64,000 nt of DNA from an uncultured Hellea sp. (GTDB lineage: Bacteria; Pseudomonadota; Alphaproteobacteria; Caulobacterales; Maricaulaceae), in assembly GCA_905477785.1 (NCBI GenBank), contig CAJQGR010000007.1:18052-82051 (forward strand). The letters are read 5' to 3'. Shown here in pieces: positions 20,652 through 29,804 of this stretch. Position numbers and translations under genes: made by a program. Position 1 is the first letter of the stretch, and every line of letters begins with the position of its first letter. The notes under the pieces are model-generated. The model was not told where the DNA came from. It did no database searches and was given only the letters and a program-made list of their open reading frames with translations.

Positions 20652-21797
20652 CTATAAGTATGTTTTTATGTAATGTTTAAATTTGTTACTTATGGTTTCA
20701 TCAGTCAAACCATAATCGCTTAGCTTATAGTTATGTTTTTGACGATTTTCACGCTTATTTGAATTTATCCAATTTTTCATCATTTCTTTCGTAAAATAAT
20801 CATCTTTAATACCAATAGACTTCAATACCTCAGTTCCTATTTTCTGAGGTGTTTGAACTAAATCTAAATAATTGATATCAACAAACCTGTCCTCTGGGAA
20901 AGAATTTCGAATTTTAATAAAATTATCTAACCAATACGAAAGACGGTTAAGCCAATAATTACCAATGTCTAAATCAGAAATATTATTTGTATTTATTTTA
21001 TAAAGAGCTGACTCCATGCTGCAATAAGATGGAACCGTTGAACAAGGATCACGATGGGTCATTATTAATTTAGCTTTAGGAAAATATTTAACCACAGTAG
21101 CTAAAGACATTAAATGGCCTGGAGTTTTAAGAATCCAGCTTTTATTTTTTCTACTTGGGTCTTGCCATTGTAAAGATTGCAATATTTCTATTAGATCAGA
21201 ATAAGATTTATCTGGGTTTTGATTAGTTAACCAATTTGCATAATCAGGCACAAAGTAAGTACTCTCAAGCATTGAGCTAGAAAAAAGCTGGCCAAGAATA
21301 ATTACCTCCTCATCTGCTTGCTCAATATCCATTGGATGAATTGACATTAGATGAGGAATTTTTTCCAACATGAAGCTTAACATAACTTTAGCTAGATCTT
21401 TTCTTTGAGAAGGATTGTTATACTCTTCTTTTTCAAGTGGCGTATAGTTTTGGGCCTCAAACCATTTTACAGCAGTTAGTTCAGGAGCCGACGCGAGCAT
21501 ACGATGCAACATAGTGCTACCTGTCCTAGGTAGACCAGTTAGAACCCCCTTAACATCCACTTTCTCATTAAGTATTTGCGGGTGCATTTTTATCAAATTC
21601 TTATGCCTCAACCTATTTATTAGTGCACCAATAATCATTTGCTCAGCACCAAAATAACCCTCACTTGAAAGTCTAGCTTGAGTATTAAGTGACTTAATAA
21701 ATACATCAATATTTGGAAAAAACCATTCATCCCCAAAATCACTTAAACCTGTGGCTTGCATTGCTTTGTTAATTAAAATTTCCTTATTAGGAACCAT
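20652..21797 (-). CDS. sulfotransferase family protein
   Basis: LTGLPRTGSTMLHRMLASAPEL, AKLIMTHRDPCSTVPS; start placed at Met 21797 because 21809 lies inside the putative operator. Confidence 0.85.
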   Translation of the reverse strand: MVPNKEILINKAMQATGLSDFGDEWFFPNIDVFIKSLNTQARLSSEGYFGAEQMIIGALINRLRHKNLIKMHPQILNEKVDVKGVLTGLPRTGSTMLHRMLASAPELTAVKWFEAQNYTPLEKEEYNNPSQRKDLAKVMLSFMLEKIPHLMSIHPMDIEQADEEVIILGQLFSSSMLESTYFVPDYANWLTNQNPDKSYSDLIEILQSLQWQDPSRKNKSWILKTPGHLMSLATVVKYFPKAKLIMTHRDPCSTVPSYCSMESALYKINTNNISDLDIGNYWLNRLSYWLDNFIKIRNSFPEDRFVDINYLDLVQTPQKIGTEVLKSIGIKDDYFTKEMMKNWINSNKRENRQKHNYKLSDYGLTDETISNKFKHYIKTYL

Positions 21798-21808
21798 AAA
21801 TATAACCA

Positions 21809-21840
21809 TTTCGTTTCATTTTTATCTTATTACTACGAAA
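21809..21840. promoter_or_regulatory. variant operator, TTTCGTT-N18-TACGAAA
   Basis: Same 18-nt spacing with a TTCGT/ACGAA half-site; divergent promoter 21798-21900. Confidence 0.5.
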
Positions 21841-21900
21841 TCTAAACATATTTAAAAGATTTTATTTTATATTCGTAGATATTTAAGCTAAACAGCACTC

Positions 21901-22680
21901 ATGTTACTTCAAGATAAAGTTATTATAATCAGTGGTGTTGGAGCTGGCATGGGAAGTAGAATGGCAAAGTTAGCTGCTCTAGAAGGGGCTAAGGTAGGTC
22001 TTGCTTCAAGAAATATAGATTACATAAATACAGTAGCAAATGAAATAATAAATCAAGGTGGAGAAGCATTAGCTTGCTCAACTGATGTTACATGTAAAGA
22101 AGATTGTCATAAATTGGTAAAAAAAGTTGGAAAAAAATATGGCCGCATAGATGGACTGATTAATAGTGCATATCAACATGGAGAGTGGGCAACAACTGAT
22201 AGTACTAATGCAGATAGCTGGGCTGATATTTATAATGTTAACTGTGTAGGTGCACTTAGGATGGCCCAAGCTGTATTGCCATACATGAAATCTTGTGGCG
22301 GTGGAGCAATTGTTAATGTTTCCACCATGACTACTGTTAATCCATTTCCCGGTGAAGCGTCATATGCAGCTAGTAAAGGAGGGCTTAATGTATTAACCAA
22401 ACACATGGCAAATGACTTTGGTCGCTTTGGTATACGAGTCAACGCATGCAGAATGGGCTGGATAGGTGGTGATCCGGTTTATGGGTACATCGATGCTCAA
22501 GTAAATAACGGACGAAAGCGTGAAGATGTCATAAACGAAATCACCGATAGAATTCCAATCGGAATTATACCACCGGAAGAGGATTGTGCTAAAGCTGTGC
22601 TGTATTTTGTATCTGATTATGCCAAGGTCATTACAGGAGCAACACTGGACGTTAATGGTGGCCAATACATGGCGCCATAA
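21901..22680 (+). CDS. SDR family oxidoreductase
   Basis: SGVGAGMGSRMA, NSAYQHG, YAASK. Confidence 0.88.
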   Translation: MLLQDKVIIISGVGAGMGSRMAKLAALEGAKVGLASRNIDYINTVANEIINQGGEALACSTDVTCKEDCHKLVKKVGKKYGRIDGLINSAYQHGEWATTDSTNADSWADIYNVNCVGALRMAQAVLPYMKSCGGGAIVNVSTMTTVNPFPGEASYAASKGGLNVLTKHMANDFGRFGIRVNACRMGWIGGDPVYGYIDAQVNNGRKREDVINEITDRIPIGIIPPEEDCAKAVLYFVSDYAKVITGATLDVNGGQYMAP

Positions 22681-23741
22681 TGAATGATTCAAAAAAAATA
22701 TGGAGCGATTTTTGTGATCAACTCAAAATTTCTGGTGAAAATGTTCTAAAATCAAGCCTTGCACTAAGTGAGTTAGATAAAGCAGAAGGTATTAGATATC
22801 TCACTCGTCTCTTACGCATAGGTTTAGAGATGCATTTGGAAAATAATAACCCAAAATTTCCAAGTTTTTATCAAGCCTCACATTCAACTGCTAAAATAGG
22901 GGCAGACAATCCAGATAATTTTTACCAAAATGCAACCATTTCAAGTTCTTATAAATATAGAATATCAGGACATAGAGGGACGGTTCCCATATTAAGCTTT
23001 GGTACAAAAGCTAATAGGTACGCTGTAGATGGTACTATGGCATCAACAGGAGAACTCGACATAAGAGATATTTCCTGTGAAGATGATGGGTCTTTTGAAA
23101 TTATTGTAAGTAAAGACAAAGTTGATGGAAATTGGCTACCTTTAGAGAATGACTCAAGCATACTCATTGTGAGGCAAACTTTTTTTGATCGCTCAAAAGA
23201 AGAAAAAGCTCGGGTAGAAATCAAAACAATTAACCAATTCGATAAACCTGAACCAATTAGGTTAAAAGAGTTATCAGTTTCACTTTCTAATATTCCACTC
23301 TTCATAAACGGCACATCAAAAGTATTTCTAAATTGGGCAACACTTTTTAAAGAGCAACACAGAAATAGGCTTAGCACAACTGAGCAATCTATGTTTTCAA
23401 AAGCTGGTGGAGATCCAATGATTTATTATCTTCACGGATGGTGGGAATTAAAAGATAATCAGGCATTAAAAATATCATGCTTTTTGCCCAATTGTATCGG
23501 CTGGAATTTTCAAATAAATAATATATGGATGGAAAGTCTTGATTATAAAAATCATAATATTCATACAAATAATATTTTAGCAGAAAAAAACCCAGATGGC
23601 ACTGTAACTATAATAATCTCAAAAAAACCCCAAAAGGGTAATTGGCTTGATACAGCCGAACACAAACGAGGCACGATGCTATGGAGATGGACAGGGGCAG
23701 AAAGTCATCCCTTACCAAAAGTGGAGGTTATAAATGTCTGA
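22680..23741 (+). CDS. DUF1214-like protein
   Basis: EGIRYLTRLLRIGLE, KIGADNPDNFYQNATISSSYKYRISGHRG pattern recalled for DUF1214-containing proteins. Confidence 0.6.
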   Translation: MNDSKKIWSDFCDQLKISGENVLKSSLALSELDKAEGIRYLTRLLRIGLEMHLENNNPKFPSFYQASHSTAKIGADNPDNFYQNATISSSYKYRISGHRGTVPILSFGTKANRYAVDGTMASTGELDIRDISCEDDGSFEIIVSKDKVDGNWLPLENDSSILIVRQTFFDRSKEEKARVEIKTINQFDKPEPIRLKELSVSLSNIPLFINGTSKVFLNWATLFKEQHRNRLSTTEQSMFSKAGGDPMIYYLHGWWELKDNQALKISCFLPNCIGWNFQINNIWMESLDYKNHNIHTNNILAEKNPDGTVTIIISKKPQKGNWLDTAEHKRGTMLWRWTGAESHPLPKVEVINV

Positions 23742-24204
23742 ATTGGAAATACGTCTTCAAAAACTTGAGTCAGAAAGTGAAATAAGAAAGCTAAAAGCTC
23801 GCTACCTGAATGCTTGTGATACAAAAAATGTTGAGCTTATGAGAGATTGCTTCACTTCTGATGCCGAAATTCAATTTCCTCCACTTGGTAATTTTGATTT
23901 AGAGGGCCTAATTAAAATCTTCCAAGAAGTAGCGGCTACTACACCAATATCCGACATTCACCATGGACATAATGGCGAAATTGAGATTCAAGGTTCCACT
24001 GCAAATGGTAGATGGAATCTTGGCTTTGCCACCTATGACCCGCGAACTAAAAATTTTCGTATGATGAGTAGCATATATGAAGATCGTTACAGAAAAACTG
24101 ATAATGGGTGGCGAATTTGCTTCACTAAATCAACACCAAGAACAATAATTGATGGCATTCTTAAAGATGAGGGCTTAACAATTAATTGGAATGAAAATAT
24201 ATAA
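23734..24204 (+). CDS. SnoaL/NTF2-like family protein
   Basis: ESEIRKLKARYLNACDTKNVELMRDCFTSDAEIQFP. Confidence 0.78.
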   Translation: MSELEIRLQKLESESEIRKLKARYLNACDTKNVELMRDCFTSDAEIQFPPLGNFDLEGLIKIFQEVAATTPISDIHHGHNGEIEIQGSTANGRWNLGFATYDPRTKNFRMMSSIYEDRYRKTDNGWRICFTKSTPRTIIDGILKDEGLTINWNENI

Positions 24205-24213
24205 GGAAGAGAA

Positions 24214-24702
24214 ATGGATAAGAATTTAACCTACATAGACCCAGAAGCTGTAGTTGTTTCCAAAACTGTAGAAATTAATGCCCCCTCTAGTTTAGTTTGG
24301 GAAATTTTACTTGATATGAAAAACTATAATAAATGGAATCCATTTTGCGTTGAGTGTGAATCAACATTAGAAATTGGTGCGGCTGTAAATATGAAGTTAA
24401 AGTCATACGTAAATTGCGAACCATCATATTTCAATAATACTGAATTTGTATGCGAACTAATTTCTGAAAAAAAAATATCATGGGAACTGCCACATTATGA
24501 TGCATGGCCCTATCCAGCACGAAGAGATCAATTCATTAAAAAACTAAGCGAAAATAGTAGTGCTTACTATTCAACAGATCAATTTCTAGGCCCCAATGGA
24601 ATACATGTGATGAGATTTGCAGGACCATGGGTTAAACAAGCATTCGATGATACAGCGGATGCATTAAAAATTTATGCTGAAGAAAAATTTATATCTAACT
24701 AG
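24214..24702 (+). CDS. SRPBCC/START-like family protein
   Basis: VEINAPSSLVWEILLDMKNYNKWNPF. Confidence 0.8.
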   Translation: MDKNLTYIDPEAVVVSKTVEINAPSSLVWEILLDMKNYNKWNPFCVECESTLEIGAAVNMKLKSYVNCEPSYFNNTEFVCELISEKKISWELPHYDAWPYPARRDQFIKKLSENSSAYYSTDQFLGPNGIHVMRFAGPWVKQAFDDTADALKIYAEEKFISN

Positions 24703-25144
24703 AAATAGGTACAAAGTCCTCAGGAACATTATGAAAATAACTTAGGGACTCATATCGTGCGGCAATTTTCCAACTACCAGAAATTTTAACTAATTTATCA
24801 AAATACCAAAGCCCCACAAAAAAAGTATGCGGAGACTTATTTCGTTCAATCACCATAGGGTTGAAAAGCATAGTTTTTGATTGTGCAGTTAATCCATCCA
24901 CTTCAATCTTTGGCAATCCCATCATATGTTGCATTGACAAAAAGGGCTTGAGAGCTTTTTCGAGATACAGTTTAATCTCTTTTAAATTGCCTTTTATTCC
25001 TCCTGCCTCTGTAAAGTCAATAATAGCATTATCAGTGAAAATCTCATTTAACAACTTCCATTCACGAGTATCAATAGCTTCACAATAAGACATCAGTAAA
25101 TCTTGAATCTCTAAACGATCAGAAATTTCTTGAAGCTTATACAT
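24695..25144 (-). CDS. SnoaL/NTF2-like family protein
   Basis: ISDRLEIQDLLMSYCEAIDTREWKLLNEIFTDNAIIDF. Confidence 0.8.
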   Translation of the reverse strand: MYKLQEISDRLEIQDLLMSYCEAIDTREWKLLNEIFTDNAIIDFTEAGGIKGNLKEIKLYLEKALKPFLSMQHMMGLPKIEVDGLTAQSKTMLFNPMVIERNKSPHTFFVGLWYFDKLVKISGSWKIAARYESLSYFHNVPEDFVPISS

Positions 25145-25155
25145 AATTCATAAAT

Positions 25156-25638
25156 CTAAAAGTTATCCAGAAGGGGTGTGACAATTTTTGCTACTCTGTT
25201 ATCATATTTTACAACATCCACAACAACAGACGTCTCAACCAATCGAACTCCCTCAAGGTCTAATATTTTATTGCTTGCAACCTGATGGACTTCAGAAAGA
25301 CCCTCAAACAAACCTATTGCCAATATATCAAAACGGCCTAAAAGAATTATAACACCATTGATTTCTGGCAAGTTAGCTATTCTTTTTGCTACTTCTTTTA
25401 TTGAATTCTGCTCAGCATGAATTCCAATATATGCTAGCTGAGGGGTGTCAAGATTAGACATATTGGTAACTGCTGTAAAACGGATATAATTTTCGTCTTC
25501 CAACCTTTTTACCCGGGAGCGAATAGTACCTTCCGTAAAACCAAGTTGTGTCGCTATTTTGCGATTTGATAGACGTGCGTCTGTAGATAATAACTGTATT
25601 ATTTTCTGGTCAAGGTCATCAATCTTATAACTAGTCAC
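25156..25638 (-). CDS. Lrp/AsnC family transcriptional regulator
   Basis: DDLDQKIIQLLSTDARLSNRKIATQLGFTEGTIRSRVKRLEDENYI plus RAM domain. Confidence 0.9.
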   Translation of the reverse strand: MTSYKIDDLDQKIIQLLSTDARLSNRKIATQLGFTEGTIRSRVKRLEDENYIRFTAVTNMSNLDTPQLAYIGIHAEQNSIKEVAKRIANLPEINGVIILLGRFDILAIGLFEGLSEVHQVASNKILDLEGVRLVETSVVVDVVKYDNRVAKIVTPLLDNF

Positions 25639-25647
25639 TTATAACTC

Positions 25648-26112
25648 CTAGATGGGTGCCACATCAAAATCATACTTAATTATATCAACAGCAAAGCTAG
25701 GGTCTAGACTTCTCACACCCTTTATTTGAGACAATTTATTTAGTAAAAAATCTGACATTTTATTCATACTTGATAGTGTAACTAAAATTTCAATGTCATG
25801 TTTTCCAGCTACTAATTGAACCGAAGCAACCTCTGATAATAATGCAATGTCTGCAGCCACATCATTTGCACGCCTTCCCTTAACATCAACACCAATTGGT
25901 AACAAAACATTATAATCAAAAGCTGAAAAATCCGAAACAGCAACAACCTTCATTGCTTTTGATTGCTCCATTCGTCGTATTCGTGTTGTAACCATTGAAG
26001 TTGTTACACCCAATTGATCAGCAATATTTTGGTTACTGGTACGTCCATCTTTCTTCAAGATTTTTATAATAGCATTATCTAAGTCACTAAATTGAAAATT
26101 GTTATCCGACAT
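25648..26112 (-). CDS. Lrp/AsnC family transcriptional regulator
   Basis: SDLDNAIIKILKKDGRTSNQNIADQLGVTTSMVTTRIRRME plus RAM domain. Confidence 0.9.
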   Translation of the reverse strand: MSDNNFQFSDLDNAIIKILKKDGRTSNQNIADQLGVTTSMVTTRIRRMEQSKAMKVVAVSDFSAFDYNVLLPIGVDVKGRRANDVAADIALLSEVASVQLVAGKHDIEILVTLSSMNKMSDFLLNKLSQIKGVRSLDPSFAVDIIKYDFDVAPI

Positions 26113-26196
26113 TATAATCCTTATCTTATATGTTTAGACGTTTTAATAAATGATTGCTATAATTAGCTTATAGATAATAAGTTTCAAAATGCAATA

Positions 26197-26228
26197 TTGC
26201 GTATATTTTACTATCTTTTCCTCTGCAA
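26197..26228. promoter_or_regulatory. putative operator, TTGCGTA-N18-TCTGCAA (imperfect)
   Basis: One perfect half-site and a 5/7 partner at 18-nt spacing; extra ATGCGTA half-site at 26260-26266. Confidence 0.45.
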
Positions 26229-26271
26229 ACGTATAAATTTAAGCTATGTTTTTCTTTAAATGCGTAATTTA

Positions 26272-27885
26272 ATGACTAAAGAATTTGATTATATTATTAT
26301 AGGTGCGGGTTCAGCTGGATGCGTTTTAGCTAATAGACTAAGTAAAAAACCTAATGTAAAAGTTGCTTTGATAGAAGCAGGCGGGAATGATACTGATCCA
26401 GCAATTCACATGCCCATTGGATATGGAAAAAGCCTTTATAACCCAAAAATATCATGGAGCCTTAGAACTCAACCTGAACCTTTAATGAATAAGCGAATTT
26501 TACCGTTACCCCGCGGGAAGGTATTAGGTGGCTCAAGTTCAATAAATGGAATGATATATATTCGTGGGCATAAGGAAGATTATAATACGTGGGCCAACCT
26601 TGGCTGCAAAGGCTGGGGGTTTCAAGATATTTTACCTTATTTTAAAAAATCAGAAAATTATAAATCGGGTAAAAATAGATTACATGGTGGAAACGGTCCC
26701 TTAACTGTTTCAGAAATTATTGATAAAAATCCGACTAACGACTCAATTATTAGAGCATTTACTGAATACGGTATTCCTAAGAATTATGACTTCAACGGTG
26801 ATTACCAAGAAGGCGTAGGCTACTATGATGTAAATATAAAAGATGGTAAAAGATGCTCAACTTCCACTGCTTTTTTGGAACCGGTTAAAAAAAGAAAAAA
26901 TCTTTTTATTCTTACGCATACGTATGTTAAAAAAATAAATTTCGAAAATAAATGTGCAAAAAGTGTAGTTGTTGATAATAGAAAAAAAACAGAAACACTC
27001 AGGGTGAACAAAGAAATTATTCTTTCTGCTGGTACTTATAAAAGCCCTCAACTTTTGCAGTTATCAGGTATCGGCTCAGCTCAATTTCTTAAGTCTATAG
27101 GCATTAAAGTTTTATTTAATAGCCCTGAAGTAGGAGAAAACCTTCAAGATCACTACATGGCGCCAATGGCCTGGTCACTTAAACCAAGAGCATTTAGTTA
27201 TAACAATGAATTACGAAACTTAAATTTAATTAAAAATATAATAAAATATTATCTTTTTCGAAAAGGTCCAATGACCATCCCTGCAGCATCAGTTGGAGCC
27301 TTTATAAAAAGTAATGAAAGCTTAGACCGTCCTGATTTGCAGTTCCACTGCTTGGCGGTAACCGGTGATCTTTCAGCCGCAAGCAGGGGAGAAAATGCAA
27401 AATTAACTAAGTACCCAGGACTTACAATTGGGGGAGCCCAGTTGCGACCGCAATCGCGTGGATTTGTAAAATGTGCATCAAATGATCCATTTGATGATCC
27501 AGTAATATCTCATAATTATCTGTCGGCCGAAATGGATAGACATTTAATAATAAAAGCAATGGATATATCTAGAGAACTAGCAAAAATGCCATCATTATCA
27601 AATATCATTGATCAAGAAAAACTTCCTGGGCATAATATTATAACCAATGATGAAAAAATAGAATGGCAGCTAAAACTTGGCACTACAATGTACCACCCTG
27701 TTGGTACTTGTAGGATGGGAAATGAAAGACATTCAGTAGTAGACTCTAATTTACAAGTAAATGGTGTTCAAGGGTTGCGCGTTATTGATGCCTCAATAAT
27801 GCCACGAATTGTTTCAGGTAATACAAATGCTGCTACTATAGCAATCGCAGAAAAAGGCGCAGAATTGATAATTAATAAAATGTAA
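26272..27885 (+). CDS. GMC family oxidoreductase (choline dehydrogenase-like)
   Basis: DYIIIGAGSAGCVLANRLS, PRGKVLGGSSSINGMIYIRG, YHPVGTCRMG; start at 26272 preferred over 26260. Confidence 0.93.
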   Translation: MTKEFDYIIIGAGSAGCVLANRLSKKPNVKVALIEAGGNDTDPAIHMPIGYGKSLYNPKISWSLRTQPEPLMNKRILPLPRGKVLGGSSSINGMIYIRGHKEDYNTWANLGCKGWGFQDILPYFKKSENYKSGKNRLHGGNGPLTVSEIIDKNPTNDSIIRAFTEYGIPKNYDFNGDYQEGVGYYDVNIKDGKRCSTSTAFLEPVKKRKNLFILTHTYVKKINFENKCAKSVVVDNRKKTETLRVNKEIILSAGTYKSPQLLQLSGIGSAQFLKSIGIKVLFNSPEVGENLQDHYMAPMAWSLKPRAFSYNNELRNLNLIKNIIKYYLFRKGPMTIPAASVGAFIKSNESLDRPDLQFHCLAVTGDLSAASRGENAKLTKYPGLTIGGAQLRPQSRGFVKCASNDPFDDPVISHNYLSAEMDRHLIIKAMDISRELAKMPSLSNIIDQEKLPGHNIITNDEKIEWQLKLGTTMYHPVGTCRMGNERHSVVDSNLQVNGVQGLRVIDASIMPRIVSGNTNAATIAIAEKGAELIINKM

Positions 27886-29796
27886 TTATTTTATCCAAAT
27901 AGCTGAACTCCATGCACGATCCTGAATAGTAGCCTGCATATTTGGATTCGGAGGTGTTCCATTGCGAACCGCATCCCAAGTACTCCAACGACACTTTGGG
28001 TTTTCCAATACACGAATATAGTAAGCAGATTTTTGCCCAGGAATATAGTTAGGGTCAGACCAAAGCGCTTTGAGTTCGCTACTACCCGTCTCATCATTCG
28101 TTTGACAGTTAGATAAATCAACTGATGCGCCATTTTCAGGACATCTATTTGTGTCAGGGGATGGCTGAAGATCTCCTGCACAAGAAATATCATAAATCTG
28201 CTCAAGGTTATCAGTTTCATCCGACCAAACCTTTATAATTTGTATTCGCTGTAAAGGGTATCCATCAGGATCCTTTATGGCCCATGCAATAAAATCTGGT
28301 GAATTAGTTCCACTACTTTTAGTACCACCCATTGGTACTCCATTTTTATATGCCTCTTCTAGCATATTTGTTGATGATAAAATCGTATCATTGTAGTTTC
28401 CTGCAAAAAAACGTGTTTTGATACGTGGCCCCGATGTTGCAAAGGTTTCTTTACGTTTCATAGCATCAAATATATCTTCGCGTGTGTTGGACTCAGCCCA
28501 AACACCAGCTAAACCAGACGCTCCGTATGAGGCAGAAGATATAAAAGCTAACTCCGTCTCTTCACTTACAACATTTTCCCAAGACATTTTACCATCTGGG
28601 GGCACTGATCCTCGATTGGCAAGATCAGTATCATGCGAGAACTTACCAAAATGCTGCTCCTCAGATAACGATGGAGCACTAACATGAGTATCAGATGATC
28701 CAATAAATCCGAATTCATATGGATTTTTACCAATATTCTGCTCGATACCAATTCCTCTGGAAAGGGCCTGGCGAACAAAACTACCCGGGACTTTTTTACT
28801 CTCTGTCGCCATGCCAACCAAAATTTCATAAAGTTCATGATTTGCGAATTCATCTTCAGGGGATAGTAAAGGGTGTGTTTCAGAGGTGCCCTTAACTTGA
28901 GTCATTTCTACTATAGGTTCATTTTTAATCCGGTTTGCTGCATAGGTTTTAGTAATGGGGGAACCATCAGACATTGTCATAGAAAACATCTGGCCGTTAG
29001 ATGCGTTAGAGTTGTGAGGTATTGATAATACATCAAAGCCTTCATCCCGTTTATCATTCATCCAGTTCCAAAGGTCTTCAGGGTTTGTTGAATCAAGTGT
29101 TGAAAACAAACGTTCAGGGGCTCTATCACGAAAAATCACATTACGGTGCAAGTTAATTGCTCCCAAATTATCTGCTATTTCACCAATAATATTCATATTA
29201 GTATATTCATAAGCAGCAAAAGTTGTAAATCTACCAGGATCATAATGCTTTTCTGCTGCAAGAACATTCTCTGCCCACGCACTATCTATGAAGTCCCTAT
29301 CATAAATATCTTCTATTGGGTCTCCTGTTACTATTGTTGTTCCAACCTTTGTAAAGGCTTCAATTCGAGCCTCTCTTGACCCACCAAATATTCCAAATAT
29401 TGATTTTGCTGTATCTGTTTTGGAAATAGGGTTATTTCTATCACGCATTGCAGCTAGAACACCCATATATTCCCCATGATCGGTTACTCCGTAAAAATCT
29501 AAAGGGGGACCAGAAATCGTAATATCCTTACCTGCCCCATTATCAATGGTATCACCCTTTGCAAAACGGTAAGCATCATCTGCGGTTGTTCTCGTTCCTG
29601 TTATAAAAGCATCAAAAGAGTTTTTTGTATGCACATGCAAGTCACCAAAATATGCATTTCTTGTATCAACTTTTTCAATTAAAATTGGAGTTGTTTTTGG
29701 TTCAACCACAGAAATTTCTTTTTCTGGTTTTTCCATGCAGCCTGTAGTTAACAATAGACAACATGCAGCGCTTCCTAGGTAAATATTTTTAAACAT
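27886..29796 (-). CDS. DUF3604 domain protein, predicted lipoprotein
   Basis: NAYFGDLHVHTKNSFDAF, DFYGVTDHGEYMG, GFIGSSDTH; N-terminal CLLLTTGC lipobox-like. Confidence 0.85.
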   Translation of the reverse strand: MFKNIYLGSAACCLLLTTGCMEKPEKEISVVEPKTTPILIEKVDTRNAYFGDLHVHTKNSFDAFITGTRTTADDAYRFAKGDTIDNGAGKDITISGPPLDFYGVTDHGEYMGVLAAMRDRNNPISKTDTAKSIFGIFGGSREARIEAFTKVGTTIVTGDPIEDIYDRDFIDSAWAENVLAAEKHYDPGRFTTFAAYEYTNMNIIGEIADNLGAINLHRNVIFRDRAPERLFSTLDSTNPEDLWNWMNDKRDEGFDVLSIPHNSNASNGQMFSMTMSDGSPITKTYAANRIKNEPIVEMTQVKGTSETHPLLSPEDEFANHELYEILVGMATESKKVPGSFVRQALSRGIGIEQNIGKNPYEFGFIGSSDTHVSAPSLSEEQHFGKFSHDTDLANRGSVPPDGKMSWENVVSEETELAFISSASYGASGLAGVWAESNTREDIFDAMKRKETFATSGPRIKTRFFAGNYNDTILSSTNMLEEAYKNGVPMGGTKSSGTNSPDFIAWAIKDPDGYPLQRIQIIKVWSDETDNLEQIYDISCAGDLQPSPDTNRCPENGASVDLSNCQTNDETGSSELKALWSDPNYIPGQKSAYYIRVLENPKCRWSTWDAVRNGTPPNPNMQATIQDRAWSSAIWIK

Positions 29797-29804
29797 AATT
29801 TCTC

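Noticed and set aside
22949-23377. 142-aa minus-strand ORF inside the DUF1214-like gene (and similar 60-176 aa antisense ORFs elsewhere, e.g. 30714-31220, 36107-36637)
   Set aside because: Fully overlapped by well-supported CDSs, with low-complexity translations lacking family motifs; shadow ORFs
26191-26200. Perfect palindrome GCAATATTGC
   Set aside because: Short, AT-rich, single copy; overlaps the N18 half-site and can occur by chance
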